Below, piece by piece: positions 1-6,346 of a stretch of 7,751 bases of DNA. The position numbers and the translations under genes are program-made. Below the pieces are notes generated by a model. That model was not told the origin of the DNA. It was given only the letters and a program-made list of their open reading frames with translations, and did not search any database. The DNA comes from Deltaproteobacteria bacterium (GTDB lineage Bacteria > Desulfobacterota > Desulfobaccia > Desulfobaccales > Desulfobaccaceae). The number at the start of each line of letters is the position of its first letter. Position 1 is the stretch's first letter. The stretch lies in the NCBI GenBank assembly GCA_016874895.1, contig VGSX01000169.1, forward strand, positions 1-7,751, given 5' to 3'.

Positions 1-1
1 A

Positions 2-661
2 AAACGACTTAATTTCGTGCGGCCTTTGGGGGCCGATGCGGCTGATACCAGAATGGAGATTTTTCTCCCCCCTCCGGTAAAAAAAGAGGCGGCACGTATT
101 GTGCAGGAGCATTTCGGCGGCATTCCGACCTGCCTGATCGCTCTACATCCCGGCGGCTCGGACGCTTATAAACAATGGCCTTTAGGTTCTTTCGCCACTT
201 TGGGAAGGTTTCTCCAGGAAACCTACGGGGCTCACCTGCTCATCATCGGCAACCGCAGCGAACGTCCTCTCGGGGAGGAATTAGCCCGTCAGATCGGGGC
301 CCCGGCTTTGGTAACCGGCGGGCATTATAACCTGTTGACCGTGGCCGCCCTGTTGCATAACTGCCACCTGCTGGTGGGGAACGACAGCGGCCCCCTGCAC
401 CTCGGGTTGGCCCTAAAAACCCCCAGCATCGGTGTGTTGGGTGCGGATGACCCCCGCCGCATCGGGCCCTACCGGGTGAGTTGGGGGGCTTGCCTGTTTA
501 AGGAGGATGCCTGCCCCCGGAATCCCTGCATCACCAAAAGATGCCCTCGGAGCGTGTGTCTGGAGGCTATCCGGCCGGAAGAAGTTATCCGGCTCATACA
601 GGATTGGTGGGCGCTTCATTACCTGCCAGCTGCACCCAAAGGCGAGGCTCATGGCGGATAA
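2..661 (+). CDS. ADP-heptose:LPS heptosyltransferase-like (GT9), 3' part
   Basis: This is the C-terminal part of a glycosyltransferase family 9 protein, the group that transfers ADP-activated heptose to the inner core of lipopolysaccharide at the cytoplasmic face of the inner membrane. The frame is open to the left edge (K-R-L-N-F before the first GTG at 17), and about 219 residues are present against roughly 340 in the family, so the N-terminal Rossmann domain lies outside the window. Visible hallmarks, numbered from the GTG, are H-P-G-G-S near residue 44, K-Q-W-P near 52, the donor-binding G-N-D-S-G-P-L-H segment near 120, and a cysteine-rich stretch (C-x7-C-x4-C-x4-C-x4-C) followed by the I-R-P-E-E-V helix. 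A similar Cys cluster occurs near the end of many RfaF/WaaF-like proteins. The exact acceptor (WaaC, WaaF or WaaQ type) cannot be told. It ends at TAA with no clear terminator. Confidence 0.85.
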   Translation, partial: KRLNFVRPLGADAADTRMEIFLPPPVKKEAARIVQEHFGGIPTCLIALHPGGSDAYKQWPLGSFATLGRFLQETYGAHLLIIGNRSERPLGEELARQIGAPALVTGGHYNLLTVAALLHNCHLLVGNDSGPLHLGLALKTPSIGVLGADDPRRIGPYRVSWGACLFKEDACPRNPCITKRCPRSVCLEAIRPEEVIRLIQDWWALHYLPAAPKGEAHGG

Positions 662-766
662 TCCCTCTAATCAAGGGCCCGGATGGGGTGCCGGCGGCAT
701 CGGGAGTACTTTTTTCCCGCCAGAGCTGCCTGCCTCAGAGCCGGTTTTTAAAAATGAGAGATATGG

Positions 767-794
767 GTGACTAATAAATGGGTGTGGATAAGAT
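767..794 (+). promoter_or_regulatory. Possible weak sigma70 promoter for selA
   Basis: GTGACT at 767-772 matches the -35 consensus in four of six positions. TAAGAT at 789-794 matches the -10 consensus in four of six, with a 16-base spacer. It would start transcription near 800, within the GGAGC-AA-GCTCC palindrome. This is a pattern match only. Confidence 0.25.
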
Positions 795-824
795 TTAGGA
801 GCAAGCTCCCTGGATGTGATGAAA

Positions 825-851
825 GCTGATCGCTGAATGCTTAACGCTTTT
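825..851 (+). repeat. Heptad repeat cluster A (GCTGAnn type)
   Basis: Consecutive seven-base units GCTGATC, GCTGAAT, GCTTAAC and a decayed GCTTTTT start at 825. The order of units closely parallels GCTGACC, GCTGAAC, GCTTACC at 6361-6381, so the two clusters appear to be copies of one dispersed element. It lies in the 5' leader of selA, ending about 22 bases before the start codon. Confidence 0.6.
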
Positions 852-873
852 TAAGAAAGAGACGAGAACAACC

Positions 874-2301
874 ATGGATGACGGCCACCGCCAGCTTCTC
901 CGGCAACTGCCTTCGGTGGATGAACTGATCCTCTTCTTTCAGGAACATCCCCTGGCGGCAGAATTGCCCCGCACCATCCTGGTCAAGGCTATCCGCCAGA
1001 CCCTGGCAGAGGTGCGGCGGCAACTATTGGAGCTTTCTCCGGATACTTTACCGGAAAGGGTGGACCGGGAGTGGCTGCTGGCCCAGATCCAACAACAGGT
1101 CCGGCAGAGTCAGAGTTTCCGCCTTTTGAGGGTGATAAACGCCACCGGGGTCATCATTCACACCAACCTGGGGCGTTCCCCCCTGGCCCAGGCCGCCATG
1201 GAACAGATCGCGGCCGTGGGGGCGCATTACTCCAACCTGGAATATAACCTGGCCACCGGGACCCGGGGCTCCCGGCACGATCATCTGGAAGCCCTGCTCC
1301 AGGAGTTGACCGGCGCCGAAGCGGCCCTGGTGGTGAATAATAACGCCGGGGCGGTGTTGTTGACTCTCAATTCCCTGGCCCAGGACCGGGAGGTGATTGT
1401 CTCCCGGGGCCAACTCGTGGAGATCGGCGGCTCCTTCCGGATGCCCGATGTCATGCGGGCCAGTGGGGCCATTTTGCGGGAGGTGGGGACCACCAATAAA
1501 ACTCACCTGTTCGACTACGAACAGGCCATCGGTCCCGAAACCGCCCTGCTCCTCAAGGTTCACACCAGCAACTACCGTATTACGGGCTTCACCAAAGAGG
1601 TATCTTTGCCGGAAATGGTGGCCCTGGGGAAAAAATTCGATCTGCCCGTGGTGGAGGATCTGGGGAGCGGCTGTTTCCTGGACCTGAGCCGCTACGGCCT
1701 GGACAAAGAGCCCACGGTGACCGAGGCCCTGCAGGCCGGGGCGGATCTGGTCCTTTTTAGCGGCGATAAACTTCTGGGAGGCCCCCAGGCCGGGCTGGCC
1801 ATGGGCTCCAGAGTCCTGGTGGAGCGACTCAAACGCAACCCCCTGACCCGGGCCCTGCGCCCCGATAAATTGACCCTGGCGGGGCTGGAAGCTACCCTGC
1901 GCCTTTATCGGGACGAAGAACAGGCAGTTCAGGCCATTCCAACACTCAGGATGATTACCCGGCCGGCAGTCGAGGTTAAACGCCGAGCCCAGGGTCTGGC
2001 CAGACGATTGCGCCGGCTTCTCCCCGGTCAGACCAAAGTTAATGTGATACCCGCCACAGCCCGGGTGGGGGGCGGGGCCCTGCCCCAGGTGGAGCTTCCC
2101 AGTTTCGCTCTCAGCCTGACGGACCCTGCCTGGCCGGCCCATAAGCTCGAGGAGGCCCTGCGCGCCGCCACGCCGCCGGTGGTGGGCCGGGTGGAACATC
2201 AAAAAGTGCTGCTGGATGTTCGAACCATCCTGCCCGAGGACGAAGTCGTTTTAGTTACCGTTCTAACAGATATTCTCAAGGGAGAAAAACATTCGGGCTG
2301 A
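874..2301 (+). CDS. selA: L-seryl-tRNA(Sec) selenium transferase (selenocysteine synthase)
   Basis: SelA is the cytosolic PLP enzyme that converts seryl-tRNA(Sec) to selenocysteinyl-tRNA(Sec) using selenophosphate. The 475-residue product matches the usual family length. It shows the N-terminal helical tRNA-binding region (about 1-75) with L-P-S-V-D-E-L, the strongly conserved N-A-T-G-V-I-I-H-T-N-L-G-R block near 89-101, the E-Y-N-L-x-T-G-x-R-G-S-R segment near 123-134, and the PLP-lysine motif S-G-D-K-L-L-G-G-P-Q-A-G, with the Schiff-base lysine at about residue 299. The ATG at 874 fits the family N-terminus, although only a weak purine-rich ribosome site (around 859-866) precedes it. selB, selD and the tRNA(Sec) gene are not in the window. 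A gene that uses its product, a UGA-containing iron-sulfur protein, lies 2.1 kb downstream. Identification is very secure. Confidence 0.97.
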   Translation: MDDGHRQLLRQLPSVDELILFFQEHPLAAELPRTILVKAIRQTLAEVRRQLLELSPDTLPERVDREWLLAQIQQQVRQSQSFRLLRVINATGVIIHTNLGRSPLAQAAMEQIAAVGAHYSNLEYNLATGTRGSRHDHLEALLQELTGAEAALVVNNNAGAVLLTLNSLAQDREVIVSRGQLVEIGGSFRMPDVMRASGAILREVGTTNKTHLFDYEQAIGPETALLLKVHTSNYRITGFTKEVSLPEMVALGKKFDLPVVEDLGSGCFLDLSRYGLDKEPTVTEALQAGADLVLFSGDKLLGGPQAGLAMGSRVLVERLKRNPLTRALRPDKLTLAGLEATLRLYRDEEQAVQAIPTLRMITRPAVEVKRRAQGLARRLRRLLPGQTKVNVIPATARVGGGALPQVELPSFALSLTDPAWPAHKLEEALRAATPPVVGRVEHQKVLLDVRTILPEDEVVLVTVLTDILKGEKHSG

Positions 2302-2318
2302 TCCCACCGGACCTTGGC

Positions 2319-2336
2319 GATAACTGGGAAGTTATC
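2319..2336 (+). terminator. Hairpin downstream of selA (possible weak terminator)
   Basis: GATAACT and AGTTATC form a perfect 7-bp stem closed by a GGGA tetraloop (GNRA type), 17 bases after the selA stop codon. No T-tract follows, so it may be an RNA-stabilising or attenuating hairpin rather than an intrinsic terminator. Confidence 0.35.
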
Positions 2337-2389
2337 CCTATAGACTAAAAATCATTCCGCCGGGCGGCACTGTGGGGTAACATAGTGAT

Positions 2390-3160
2390 ATGAAAATAAG
2401 TCTCCCCTGTGTCAGGTTCATCGGCCTGGTCGGCCTCATGGTGATCTGCGCGGTCCCGAGTCCGGGGTTTGTTTCAATCTCACAGGATCTGCCCGTATCG
2501 GCAAGCATTCCGGATCAGGGACAAAAGTCGCAAACTTTTGAGGACCGAGTGGAGAAGGACGTGGACCATGCCTTGGCCGAAGTGCAGCCTCTCCTGGACC
2601 GCTACGGCTACTTAGCGATTTTCCTGGCCGTACTGGTGGAAGGGGTGGGCCTGGTGGCCCCTGGGCAGATGCTTCTGATTGCCGGGGCCTACACCGCCGC
2701 GCGAGGCGGTCTCAACCTCGGCTGGGTCCTGTTCTGGGCCGCCAGCGCCGCGGTTTTGGGCAACAGTCTGGGCTACTTTCTGGGACGCTGGGGCGGGAGG
2801 CCCGTCCTCCATAAAATCGGGGTGAATGAAGCCCGCCTGCATCGTTTAGAGGGATATTTCGCCCGGCATGGGCGGGGGGTGGTCATTGTGGCCCGCTTCG
2901 TCGACGGCCTCAGGCAGCTCAATGGCATCGTGGCCGGCCTGCTGCAGATGCCCTGGCGAGTTTTCACCACCTGCAATCTCCTCGGCTCAGCCCTGTGGAC
3001 CGGGGTCTGGGGTTTGGGGACCTATTCTCTGGCCCGGAAAGTGGTCTCGCTGCATCTCACTTTCCGTCAGGTGGAGCCATGGCTGGCTGGCCTTTTTTTT
3101 CTGGGTTTCCTGGCCTTGCTGGTATATTTAAACCGGCCTGACCGCAGGCCGACGTCATAG
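2390..3160 (+). CDS. DedA-family (SNARE-associated/VTT domain) membrane protein
   Basis: The 256-residue product is a DedA-family inner-membrane protein, a group linked to lipid-carrier and phospholipid flipping, envelope integrity and proton-dependent transport. A hydrophobic N-terminal segment (about 8-28) precedes a polar, partly charged stretch (30-65). The DedA core follows: L-V-E-G-V-G near 82-87, the re-entrant A-P-G-Q-M-L-L-I-A-G motif near 90-99 (most relatives have P-G-E), the G-N-S-L-G-Y-F-L-G-R-W-G-G block near 124-136, H-G-R-G-V-V-I-V-A-R-F-V-D-G-L-R near 160-175, and a last membrane helix near 231-247. Core length and motif order fit the family; the signal-like N-terminal extension is longer than in simple DedA proteins. 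The ATG has only a distant G-rich element upstream (2374-2377). It lies 88 bases after selA and may be co-transcribed, without an obvious functional link. Confidence 0.88.
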   Translation: MKISLPCVRFIGLVGLMVICAVPSPGFVSISQDLPVSASIPDQGQKSQTFEDRVEKDVDHALAEVQPLLDRYGYLAIFLAVLVEGVGLVAPGQMLLIAGAYTAARGGLNLGWVLFWAASAAVLGNSLGYFLGRWGGRPVLHKIGVNEARLHRLEGYFARHGRGVVIVARFVDGLRQLNGIVAGLLQMPWRVFTTCNLLGSALWTGVWGLGTYSLARKVVSLHLTFRQVEPWLAGLFFLGFLALLVYLNRPDRRPTS

Positions 3161-3164
3161 TTTT
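3134..3164 (+). terminator. Possible terminator overlapping the dedA-like gene end
   Basis: CGGCCTG, loop ACCG and CAGGCCG form a perfect 7-bp GC-rich hairpin at 3134-3151 within the last codons of the gene. A short T run (3161-3164) comes nine bases after the stem. The gap makes it a weak candidate for intrinsic termination. Confidence 0.3.
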
Positions 3165-3197
3165 ATATAAAAAAAATAATTCACCACGCCAAGAATT

Positions 3198-4214
3198 ATG
3201 AGAAAAAGAAAGATTGCCATCACTCCTCAACCTCGGTCAGGTGGACGGAACCGGTTCGCTTCAGTGACCCGGCCGCTGCCAGGGAAAAGGGCCGATTCCG
3301 CCGCTCAGCGCTTTTTCCCCACGGATTGCCCCTCGGTTTCTCTCAGAACCGGCAAAAACAAAAGGCCCGGCCTTTTCATCCGCCCTGGCCTCATAGGCTT
3401 TCTGGGGGTTGTCCTGGGTCTCCACCTCTGCCAACCCCTGGCGGCACAGCAGGCACCTCTCCCTGAGGCCTATAAAAACAAGGCGGGCCTGACCATGCGC
3501 CTTATTCCGGGGGGCGTTTATCTCATGGGCAGCGCCCCGGATGAGGGCGGCCGTTACTGGGACGAGGGCCCCCAGCATAACGTCCAGCTATCACCCTTTT
3601 ATATGGCTGACAAGGAAATCACCAACGCCCAGTACAAGCGGTTCGTGACCGCCACGGACTACCCCGTGCCGTTGTATTGGCTGGACAAAAATCTCAATGC
3701 CCCCAACCAGCCGGTGGTGGGGGTTTCCTGGTTTGACGCGGTGGCTTATACCAAATGGCTGAGCAAAGCCACCGGGGAAGAGTATCGGCTGCCCACGGAA
3801 GCAGAATGGGAAGCCGCAGCCCGGGGCGGCCTGGTGGGAAAAGCCTTCCCCTGGGGAGACGCCCCCCCTGGCAATAACCATGTATTTCTGGCTAATTACA
3901 ATCCTTATCCCTACGATAAAGACGGTTTTCGCTACACCGCGCCGGTGGGCAGTTTTCCGGCCAATGGCTACGGCCTCTATGATATGGCCGGCAATGTGGC
4001 GGAATGGTGTTACGATTGGTATGATTCTGACTATTATGCCCGCTCCCCCCTGAAAAATCCCAGGGGTCCGGCCTCAGGGCAATACCGCGTCATCCGGGGC
4101 GGTTCCTGGTACTCCAGGGCCCGGGGGTTGCGTTGCGCTACCCGCCAGTTCCTGGTGCCCTCGGAAACGGACGGCTTCATCGGTTTTCGGGTGGTGCGGC
4201 CGGTGACGCCTTAA
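3198..4214 (+). CDS. Secreted formylglycine-generating-enzyme-like (SUMF1/PF03781) protein
   Basis: The 338-residue product contains a full FGE-sulfatase domain from about residue 98 to the end. It shows L-I-P-G-G-V-Y-L-M-G-S (102-112), E-I-T-N-A-Q-Y, V-V-G-V-S-W-F-D-A-V-A-Y, the R-L-P-T-E-A-E-W-E-A-A-A-R-G signature, P-W-G-D, G-L-Y-D-M-A-G-N-V-A-E-W and R-G-G-S-W near 300-304. Residues 64-83 form a hydrophobic segment ending in L-A-A-Q-Q-A, a likely signal peptide or anchor, so it probably acts outside the cytoplasm. The paired active-site cysteines of true sulfatase-activating FGE, which follow the G-G-S motif, are not both present: the segment reads S-W-Y-S-R-A-R-G-L-R-C. A sulfatase-activating role is therefore doubtful and a binding or other SUMF1-fold role is likelier. 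The basic 57-residue stretch before the signal is odd; ATG 3198 lacks a good ribosome site, and GTG 3264 is an alternative. No sulfatase gene is adjacent. Confidence 0.85.
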   Translation: MRKRKIAITPQPRSGGRNRFASVTRPLPGKRADSAAQRFFPTDCPSVSLRTGKNKRPGLFIRPGLIGFLGVVLGLHLCQPLAAQQAPLPEAYKNKAGLTMRLIPGGVYLMGSAPDEGGRYWDEGPQHNVQLSPFYMADKEITNAQYKRFVTATDYPVPLYWLDKNLNAPNQPVVGVSWFDAVAYTKWLSKATGEEYRLPTEAEWEAAARGGLVGKAFPWGDAPPGNNHVFLANYNPYPYDKDGFRYTAPVGSFPANGYGLYDMAGNVAEWCYDWYDSDYYARSPLKNPRGPASGQYRVIRGGSWYSRARGLRCATRQFLVPSETDGFIGFRVVRPVTP

Positions 4215-4260
4215 GCCTGCTCTTTTATCCTCCTGTTTAATTATCTGCAGATATTCTGTT

Positions 4261-4278
4261 AACCCGTTACGGTTTTTT
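4261..4278 (+). terminator. Possible intrinsic terminator after the FGE-like gene
   Basis: A short stem (CCG-TTA-CGG, extended by AA/TT across one bulged C) is followed directly by six T residues. The stem is weak, but the T-tract and the position 47 bases after the stop codon, just before a strong promoter, support a transcript end. Confidence 0.4.
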
Positions 4279-4313
4279 ATATTCAATCCGAGAGATGAGG
4301 TGTGCCTCTCTGG

Positions 4314-4342
4314 TTGACAATTATAGCAATTAAATATATATA
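4314..4342 (+). promoter_or_regulatory. Strong sigma70-like promoter for the selenoprotein gene
   Basis: A perfect -35 box TTGACA (4314-4319) is followed after 17 bases by TATATA (4337-4342) in a very AT-rich stretch. A second perfect -10-like TATAAT lies at 4355-4360 but lacks its own -35. This implies independent, probably strong expression of the following gene. Confidence 0.65.
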
Positions 4343-4386
4343 AGATAGATATTATATAATGATTTTATTTTTCGAAATTGACCGCA

Positions 4387-4393
4387 AAGGGGG
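4387..4393 (+). promoter_or_regulatory. Ribosome binding site of the selenoprotein gene
   Basis: AAGGGGG lies 6 bases before ATG 4400. It is the clearest Shine-Dalgarno sequence in the window and fixes the start of the gene. Confidence 0.7.
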
Positions 4394-4399
4394 CAAAAA

Positions 4400-5722
4400 A
4401 TGTCCAAAGAACCCGTAGTGATTAAGAAAAAGAAGGAAAAGACCTTTAAGGACATTGTCATGGAGAAGCTCCCGGATGGGGGCAATCTCAATGCCTGTCT
4501 GACCTGTGGGACGTGTGCGGCGGGCTGCCCGGCCACCGGGTTGCACGGTATGGATCCCCGAAAGATCGTGCGTCTGGCGGCCCTGGGGATGGATGAGGAA
4601 CTGAAAAAGACTCCCTGGGCCTGGCTGTGCAGCATGTGCACCCGTTGCGTCTATGCCTGCCCCATGAATGTTAATATCCCCCAGCTGGTCTTCAATATGC
4701 GGGCCGCCTGGCCCCGGGAAGAGCGGCCCCGGGGGATACTAAGATCCTGCGACGTGGCCTTGGGAACGGATACCTGCAGCGCTATGGGTTTCCCGGTCCA
4801 AGATTTTATAGACGTGGTCGAAGAGATGCTGGAGGGAGTTCGCACCCAACCCGGCTTTGAAGACCTTCAGGCGCCCATTGATAAACAAGGAGCTTATTTC
4901 CTCGTAAACCAAAATTCACGGGAACCGGGCACTGAACCCGAGGAGATGATCCCGCTATGGAAAATTCTCCACATGGTGGGAGCCGACTGGACCTATAGCA
5001 GCAAGGGCTGGGCTGCGGAAAACTATTGTTTATTCCTTGCTGATGATGACGGCTGGAAAGAGATCACCCGAAGGGCTGCCGAGGCCGCGGAGGAATTGGG
5101 AGTCCAGTCCTTCGTCAACACCGAGTGAGGCCACATCACGTTCGCGGTCCGGGTCGGACTGCAGAAATACAAGATCCCTCACACCTTCAAAGTGGAAAGC
5201 ATCATTCCCTATTACGCCCGGTGGATCAGGGAAGGTAAATTACAGGTCAGCTCCGAGTGGAACAAGAATTTGAAAGTTAAGTTCACGGTTCAGGACCCCT
5301 GCAATCTGGTGCGCAAGACCTTTGGCGATGCCCTGGCGGAAGATCTCCGCTTTACCCTCAAGGCCTGCGTCGGTGAAGAAAACTTCATTGACATGAACCC
5401 CAGCATGTCCAACAATTACTGCTGCGGCGGGGGCGGCGGTTTCCTGCAGAACCCGTATAAAGAAGAGCGGATCCAGTATGGACAAAAGAAGCTGGACCAG
5501 ATCGTGGCCACGGCGGCGGATTACTGTATCAGCCCCTGCCACAACTGCCATTCCCAGATTCACGAATTGGCTGAAATGGCCCCGCACCACTGGCACACGC
5601 TCCACCTCTGGACCATCATCTGTCTGGCCGCCGGGGTCTTGTGCCGCAATGAGCGGACTTACCTGGGCGACGACTTGAGGGAAGTCAACATCCCCGAATG
5701 GGATGAGACCGAGTTTCTCTAA
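4400..5722 (+). CDS. Selenocysteine-containing HdrC/HdrB-type (DsrK/HdrD-like) iron-sulfur protein; UGA 5126-5128 read as Sec
   Basis: One 440-residue reading frame contains a single in-frame UGA at codon 243. The N-terminal half has two [4Fe-4S] ferredoxin motifs, C33-x2-C36-x2-C39-x3-C43-P and C77-x2-C80-x2-C83-x3-C87-P, typical of HdrC/GlpC/DsrK. Residues of about 150-245 form a degenerate first CCG domain keeping C210 and then T-E-U243-G-H, where related proteins commonly have E-C-G-H. The C-terminal CCG domain is intact: D-P-C301, C341-C342-G-G-G-G-G-F and C380-x2-C383, the usual ligands of a noncubane cluster in heterodisulfide reductase-like proteins. Homology continues seamlessly across the UGA, a SECIS-like hairpin follows it, and selA is nearby, so this is a selenoprotein and not a split gene. 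No transmembrane segment is seen, so it is probably a soluble electron-transfer or disulfide-reducing subunit. Partner genes (HdrA, Flx, Dsr) are absent and the substrate is unknown. It has its own promoter and ribosome site. Confidence 0.88.
5125..5182 (+). promoter_or_regulatory. Bacterial SECIS element for UGA 5126-5128
   Basis: An upper 7-bp helix, GCGGTCC (5144-5150) with GGACTGC (5156-5162, one G-U pair), closes a 5-base loop GGGTC starting with G. The loop begins 22 bases after the UGA. This agrees with the known bacterial pattern of a small G-headed apical loop about 16-37 bases downstream. A basal helix of six pairs joins GTGAGG (5125-5130), which contains the UGA, to CCTCAC (5177-5182), recalling the fdhF arrangement where the UGA sits at the foot of the hairpin. 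SelB would bind the upper stem-loop. Confidence 0.75.
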
Positions 5723-5822
5723 CAGCGTTTTCGGTTTACCGTGAAAATCCTTCTAAGTCCCCTGTAACTATTCGGTTAACCCGGTAATTAGTTGAAATTG
5801 CCCAAACATAGATCTGATCATG

Positions 5823-5854
5823 GAGGATGTTTTCTTTTAAAAGAAAACATCCTC
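5823..5854. terminator. Perfect 32-bp palindrome, possible bidirectional terminator
   Basis: Two 16-base arms (GAGGATGTTTTCTTTT and its exact complement) meet with no spacer. The helix can extend over a G-U and two further pairs to 5820-5857. It lies 100 bases after the selenoprotein stop codon. The A/T-rich centre flanked by GC-richer ends could act as a terminator on either strand, or could be a cruciform or protein-binding site; the role is not settled. Confidence 0.4.
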
Positions 5855-5996
5855 TATCGCTGAACACTGGCAAAAAATTATGGTAAGCATTGGGTATGTC
5901 CCTTGCTATCGCCAAACCTGCCGCTGCAACATCCTGCCGGCCACCGTGACCGCCCCAGTTCCTGCCAAGCTCAATCCCACACCTCACCTGATAAGT

Positions 5997-6024
5997 GGTC
6001 AGTGATCAGTGGCCAGCGGTCAGT
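5997..6024 (+). repeat. Heptad repeat cluster B (nnTCAGY type)
   Basis: Four exact-phase seven-base units are present: GGTCAGT, GATCAGT, GGCCAGC and GGTCAGT. This is the reverse-complement orientation relative to cluster A. Confidence 0.7.
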
Positions 6025-6069
6025 TGAAAATAAAATCGAATATCGAGATGGAACCATTCCAATGCTTGT

Positions 6070-6200
6070 GCTGCCCTAATACTATGCGATCCGGATAAGG
6101 CCTGGCCTCTAGGGGAAGCCCCCCTTAGGCCACCATCCGCTACGACTCTAGCTGGACGGGACTTACACCCGCAAGATAGCGCTGGCTTGGCCCAGCGCAC
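6070..6200 (-). mobile_element. Probable group II intron 5' remnant
   Basis: On the minus strand, reading from 6200 downwards, the sequence starts GTGCGC, typical of bacterial group II intron 5' ends. It makes a perfect 7-bp hairpin (GCGCTGG/CCAGCGC around GCCAAG), and 30 bases later carries GGGTGTAAGTCCC, a phrase characteristic of domain I in many bacterial group II introns. Further short stems follow (such as GGGG-CTT-CCCC). No maturase gene or domain V/VI is visible in the window, so it is a 5' fragment at most; the left boundary is uncertain. The call rests on recalled pattern similarity. Confidence 0.45.
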
Positions 6201-6240
6201 TGCCTACCCGTCCGAAACGCAGGTTTATAATTATGTAGGC

Positions 6241-6268
6241 GTTCAGCCATCAGCAATCAGCTTTCAGC
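6241..6268 (+). repeat. Heptad repeat cluster C (nnTCAGC type), left arm of an inverted pair
   Basis: Four units in exact phase are present: GTTCAGC, CATCAGC, AATCAGC and TTTCAGC. It faces cluster D 78 bases away in opposite orientation, with matching outer ends GCGTTCAGC (6239-6247) and GCTGAACGC (6368-6376). Confidence 0.75.
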
Positions 6269-6346
6269 AAAGACAATGGGTCAGGCAGACTAACTGAGAA
6301 ACCAGCGATCTGCCATATTGGGATAACTATTTGAATTTAAAGCTTA

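Larger units (their letters stand above)
662..873. other. Intergenic region upstream of selA
   Basis: This gap of 212 bases has no credible gene; the short ORFs across it are frame shadows of the heptosyltransferase. It holds a possible weak promoter (767-794), a 12-base interrupted palindrome GGAGC-AA-GCTCC (798-809) and a heptad-repeat cluster (825-851) that is related to clusters 5 kb downstream. Confidence 0.6.

Noticed and set aside
1048..2202. Long minus-strand ORF (384 codons) opposite selA
   Set aside because: It is fully antisense to a secure selA gene, rich in Gly/Gln/His from GC-biased codons, and shows no recognisable domain. It is a shadow ORF.
5126..5128. TGA as a true stop, giving two separate genes or a pseudogene
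   Set aside because: The frame continues with family homology on both sides, the second part has no ribosome site or proper start, UGA replaces a conserved Cys codon, and a SECIS-like hairpin follows.
5736..5987. Minus-strand ORF of 83 codons in the intergenic region
   Set aside because: It has no family features, spans the palindrome, and lies in a region with repeats; it is most likely non-coding.
6006..6200. Minus-strand ORF of 64 codons
   Set aside because: It overlaps the structured, intron-like RNA sequence and a heptad cluster; its composition does not look like a protein.
6090..6215. tRNA(Sec), cobalamin riboswitch or other structured RNA on the plus strand
   Set aside because: No acceptor stem, T-loop consensus or B12-box sequence could be found; the minus-strand group II intron pattern explains the structure better.
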